Shown piece by piece: positions 62,201-64,000 of a stretch of DNA of 64,000 bases. Source of the stretch: UBA12481 sp942493265 (GTDB lineage Bacteria > Bacteroidota > Bacteroidia > Bacteroidales > UBA12481); the NCBI GenBank assembly GCA_942493265.1, contig OW818688.1, positions 1,364,001 to 1,428,000 of the forward strand. The letters are read 5' to 3'. The stretch's first letter is position 1. Each line of letters opens with the position of its first letter. The notes beneath the pieces are model-generated. The model made no database searches. It was not told the origin of the DNA and was given only the letters and a program-made list of their open reading frames with translations. Made by a program: the position numbers and the translations under genes.

Positions 62201-62655
62201 AGGGAATTGAAATCAAAGTTCATCGCCGACGGATCACTGATCATGTCGGTCGGCAATTTGCTCTTGGCTTTGTCGATGGCATCCTTCACATCCAGCAGCG
62301 CCGATTTGATGTCGATGTTGGTCTGGAATTCTACAAATACCATCGAGAAATCCTGAAATGAACTGGATTTCAATGTTTTGATCCCCTTCACCGTCTGGAG
62401 TTCATTTTCCAGCGGACGGGTGATCAGGTTCTCAATATCTTCAGGGGAGTTGCCCGGGTATACCGTCTGCACGAATACAGTCGGGAAATTCACCTCGGGA
62501 AACAGCTCCTTGGGCATGGTCACGTAAGAGATCACCCCGAATACCAGCAGCAGGATCGCCAGCAGATATACGGTGCTCTTGTTCTTCAAGGACAAAGTAG
62601 TGAGCTTGAAGTCTTTGATCAGTAATTTATCCTGATTTTCAAGTTGATTTTCCAT
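59239..62655 (-). CDS. RND-family efflux transporter (AcrB/MdtB type)
   Basis: A 1138-residue inner-membrane pump. Typical of the family: TM1 followed by FPEVNFPTVFVQTVYPGNSPEDIENLITRPLE, central helices with MLVDDAIVVMEVITRFREKG (the proton-relay aspartate pair), and a repeated second half (GIGIIALAGIVVKNGIVLVDYI, TALTTILGMLPLAIG). It is slightly longer than the usual 1030-1050 because of an extended loop between the halves and an enlarged cytoplasmic stretch (ASFESHDHGKPHSSRRV). It exports hydrophobic compounds through the adaptor and TolC-like partners. Its ATG lies 26 bp after the adaptor stop; same operon. Confidence 0.95.
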   Translation of the reverse strand: MENQLENQDKLLIKDFKLTTLSLKNKSTVYLLAILLLVFGVISYVTMPKELFPEVNFPTVFVQTVYPGNSPEDIENLITRPLENELQTVKGIKTLKSSSFQDFSMVFVEFQTNIDIKSALLDVKDAIDKAKSKLPTDMISDPSAMNFDFNSLPILNVNISGDYSITQLKDYAEYLKDELERINEVSKVDITGADDRKILVEVDLPKMEALGISFTAIENIMRMENMSMSGGEIKIGKTRRSVRTVGEFETIDDIGNIIVRQDPTNTVYLKDVAKVSDSFGDKKSYARLNGHPVVTLNVVKKSGENLISATQSTFEAVDAAKKDGSIPQDLRVDYTQDQSEGIKRQLGELENSIVMGIILVITVLFLFLGLRNALIVGLAIPMSLLITFVILTLQGAQINMIVLFSLILALGMLVDDAIVVMEVITRFREKGYSKFEAARLAVGEIAIPVITSTLTTVVAFLPLIFWGGMMGEFMKYMPITLMVVLGASLLVALVFVPVFTASFESHDHGKPHSSRRVYLRAAIIAAVSALFYITGIFWLANLLMLMVLLMVMHQLFMKQFAYWFSEVLMVKFEAAYLRFIRYSLGGKRPFWFLTGIVATLIATMMLFGARHGETRLFPDGEPAMINLFAELPLGTDIEQTDSVARVMEDKTREVLGDRSNVVKSMLTMVGSGVRGDNEFASGETPHRAKIQLNFVDYEFRNGVNTNVIMQDLSNAFIGQYPGIKFNLEKQESGPPTGNPINIEISGKSFDQLLAYADTVMNKIEDSGIQGIEGLKTDIELGKPELLVNIDRDKAQRYGLSTVVIASTIRTALFGKEISNFKIGEDEYPIEIRLAEGYRYDLSSLMNQKVTSMNMATGQMVQVPISAVADFSYSTTFGSVNRKDVERVVTLYSNAAAGYNATSINRELMALLKDMPLPEGYGIHFTGEQEQTESSSLFMLEAMLLVMALIFVILVTQFNSFGKTLIILTTIVFSIIGVFLGLSAFKLDFVIIMTGIGIIALAGIVVKNGIVLVDYITLLKERKRMEMGLEPGAELPFAVAQECIIEGGQTRMRPVLMTALTTILGMLPLAIGLNIDLIGMFAEFKPNIYFGGDNVLFWGPMSQAIIFGLTFSTFLTLVIVPVMYQVGQQTKSMFTRGRR

Positions 62656-62681
62656 CTGATTTTGCTTCAGTTCGGTTTATA

Positions 62682-63812
62682 TTAATTCCAGCTGACCAAA
62701 TGGCCGTCTTTCACCAGGTTATATCCCTGGCTGATGATCATTTCACCGCCAACGAGTCCGCTTTCCACAACGGTGATGCTGCCATCGGAACTGCCGGTTT
62801 TCACATATACTTTATGTGCGGCAGGTGCCGATGTGCTCTGTACCACAAATACATACGATCCTTCAACATCCTGGCGGATGAGCGCAGTGGGTATCACTAC
62901 AGCATCTTTCAGATGGATCACCCTGATTTTCACGTTCGCCAGCATATTCGGCTTGATCTCTTCTCCTTTGTTCGGAATTTCTACCCGGATGCTGAATGTG
63001 CGCGACTGTGGATTGATCACATCTCCTTTGTATGCGATCGGGATGGTTTTCACTACCCCCGGCAGATTGGGAAATTCAATGGTTACACTGTCGCCCTTGT
63101 TTACCGTTTGCATGAATGCCTCTGATACTTCGCTGTTTACATATAAACTTGATAGATTCACCACATCGATGATCCCGCGACCCGGGGTGGCGAGTTCGCC
63201 TACTTTCATCGAGATTTTCTCAATCCTGCCGTCAAACGGGGCATAGATTTTTGTCATCTCGATCTGCGATTTGATCGTCGCCAGCTTGCTTTCCAGGGAT
63301 TCCTTGCTGTTCTTCACCTGGAGAAACTGCATCTCCGATCCCACTCCCTGATCCCACAGTTCTTTCTGCTTGTTGTAGGTGGTGACAACCATTTCCAAAC
63401 TTTTCTGAAGTTCAGCCAGACCGTTTTCCATTACCTTGGAATCCAGACTGATCAACAACTGGCCTTTTCTAACCTGCTGACCCACTTTCACCGGGATCGA
63501 GGAGATTTTGGCCGACATTTCCGGACTGATCGAGGCGGCTCTCACGGCTTCAACCATCCCGCTCGACTGGATATAATCGCTGAAGTCGGCTTTTTTTACG
63601 GTCTCAACCGAAACCTTTGTTACCTTGGCTTCCTTAACCGGCTGTTTGGCAATAAGTTCTGTCTCCAGCGCACTCAGCTTAACCGTTAATTCGGTAATCT
63701 CTTTACGCGTTTTAACCACCTCAGCACTGATCTGCTCGGCCGTGCGTTCCTGACTGCACGAGAATGTGATCAGTGACATGAGTACTACTATTGGAATAAT
63801 TACTTTTTTCAT
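62682..63812 (-). CDS. RND efflux periplasmic adaptor (membrane fusion protein), lipoprotein
   Basis: A 376-residue adaptor. The signal ends MSLITFSC, so it is probably lipid-anchored. A coiled coil (TAEQISAEVVKTRKEITELTVKLSALE) comes first, then the lipoyl/barrel-sandwich halves (ISSIPVKVGQQVRKGQLLISLD and KIYAPFDGRIEKISMKVGELATPG), a helical hairpin between them, and the beta-barrel and proximal domain (SVTIEFPNLPG, VVIPTALIRQDVEGSYVFVV). ATG 63812 chosen, as upstream in-frame codons run through the GTGAC repeats and give no signal peptide. It links the TolC protein upstream with the RND pump downstream. Confidence 0.93.
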   Translation of the reverse strand: MKKVIIPIVVLMSLITFSCSQERTAEQISAEVVKTRKEITELTVKLSALETELIAKQPVKEAKVTKVSVETVKKADFSDYIQSSGMVEAVRAASISPEMSAKISSIPVKVGQQVRKGQLLISLDSKVMENGLAELQKSLEMVVTTYNKQKELWDQGVGSEMQFLQVKNSKESLESKLATIKSQIEMTKIYAPFDGRIEKISMKVGELATPGRGIIDVVNLSSLYVNSEVSEAFMQTVNKGDSVTIEFPNLPGVVKTIPIAYKGDVINPQSRTFSIRVEIPNKGEEIKPNMLANVKIRVIHLKDAVVIPTALIRQDVEGSYVFVVQSTSAPAAHKVYVKTGSSDGSITVVESGLVGGEMIISQGYNLVKDGHLVSWN

Positions 63813-63838
63813 ATTGTGTTCTTTTTTTTGATTTTTTA

Positions 63839-63907
63839 GTGACAAGTTACCAGTGACTAGTGACAAGTGACAAGTGACCGTCACTCGTCACTCGTCACTC
63901 GTCACTC
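63839..63907. repeat. Short GTGAC/GTCAC repeat cluster between TolC and adaptor genes
   Basis: Several GTGACAA/AGTGAC units at 63839-63878 are followed by four exact 7-bp units GTCACTC at 63880-63907. The two sets are inverted to each other and can form a hairpin (13-bp arms 63866-63878 and 63880-63892, one mismatch). The last unit overlaps the stop codon of the TolC-like gene. Possibly an attenuating structure within the operon. Confidence 0.75.
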
Positions 63908-64000
63908 ATAAAAGATTAAACGCTTTCTCCAGCTCAAACTTCTTCGTAAACAACTCCATCACCCCCCCCAGATACGCTCCCTGCGCTTGCAGCAGCGAAT
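63906..64000 (-). CDS. C-terminal end of a TolC-like outer-membrane efflux protein
   Basis: Only the last 30 residues are in the window: SLLQAQGAYLGG followed by VMELFTKKFELEKAFNLL and a TGA stop. This matches the closing helix of Bacteroidota TolC-family proteins. The position upstream of an adaptor and an RND pump on the same strand supports it; together they form a tripartite export system. The rest of the gene lies beyond the right edge. Because of the short piece, the call relies partly on context. Confidence 0.75.
   Translation of the reverse strand, partial: SLLQAQGAYLGGVMELFTKKFELEKAFNLL

Overview
The window is from a Bacteroidota chromosome. This rests on a SusC/SusD pair with an ECF sigma factor and FecR anti-sigma factor, several proteins with type IX secretion system (T9SS) C-terminal sorting domains, a PorP/SprF-family protein next to a gliding-motility-type (type B) substrate, FISUMP and BACON domains, and TAnnTTTG-type promoter elements. 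Genus cannot be fixed from sequence alone. Carbohydrate and peptide scavenging next to many c-type cytochromes suggests an organism that degrades polymers and respires, probably under low oxygen. I saw no rRNA, tRNA, CRISPR array, phage or classical insertion sequence.

Layout. 1-14 kb: secreted glycan-degradation genes (5'-part of a GH2 enzyme, a multidomain sialidase with five Asp-boxes, a GH92 alpha-mannosidase-type enzyme) among TPR proteins, a single-domain AraC regulator, an MG2/TonB-plug-like protein and an esterase. 14-25.5 kb: a polysaccharide-utilisation-type locus in one orientation: sigma factor, FecR, SusC with STN signalling domain, SusD, PKD surface lipoprotein, DUF4874/DUF4832 protein and a membrane acetyltransferase of the HGSNAT/COG4299 type. 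25.5-28.5 kb: a soluble hybrid histidine kinase, a FISUMP lipoprotein and an FNR-like regulator. 28.7-44.2 kb: a multiheme cytochrome region with 37 CXXCH motifs in five proteins (6, 1, 7, 19 and 4), a DUF5777 beta-barrel, a separate cytochrome b, a tandem pair of M14 carboxypeptidase-like proteins, a TlpA/ResA-type thioredoxin and a membrane MutS-like ATPase. 44.3-58.7 kb: a T9SS cargo region with two paralogous papain-like peptidases, an M6 metalloprotease with ten BACON repeats that is broken by one missing C in a poly-C tract, and a 1239-residue type B protein overlapping its PorP/SprF partner. 59.2-64 kb: an RND efflux operon (TolC end, adaptor, pump).

How they fit together. The FNR-like regulator carries N-terminal cysteines and an E-x2-S-R recognition helix, and a perfect TGAT-N4-ATCA palindrome lies between it and the first cytochrome gene, so oxygen-dependent control of the cytochrome genes is a direct, testable hypothesis. 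The cytochrome set (surface lipoproteins, barrel, membrane-anchored heptaheme, cytochrome b, 19-heme-cytochrome b fusion) has the parts list of a trans-envelope electron route; this is the best candidate for an undescribed system here, though the barrel looks small for an MtrB-type sheath. The ResA-like protein could serve cytochrome c maturation.

Intergenic DNA is rich in structured repeats: two 115-bp palindromic elements in opposite orientation (one supplies the stop codon of a gene), a CTCGGAG hairpin family whose stem shows compensatory changes, a four-copy 391-bp tandem array of alternating subtypes, and a 279-bp element with 48-49 bp inverted arms.
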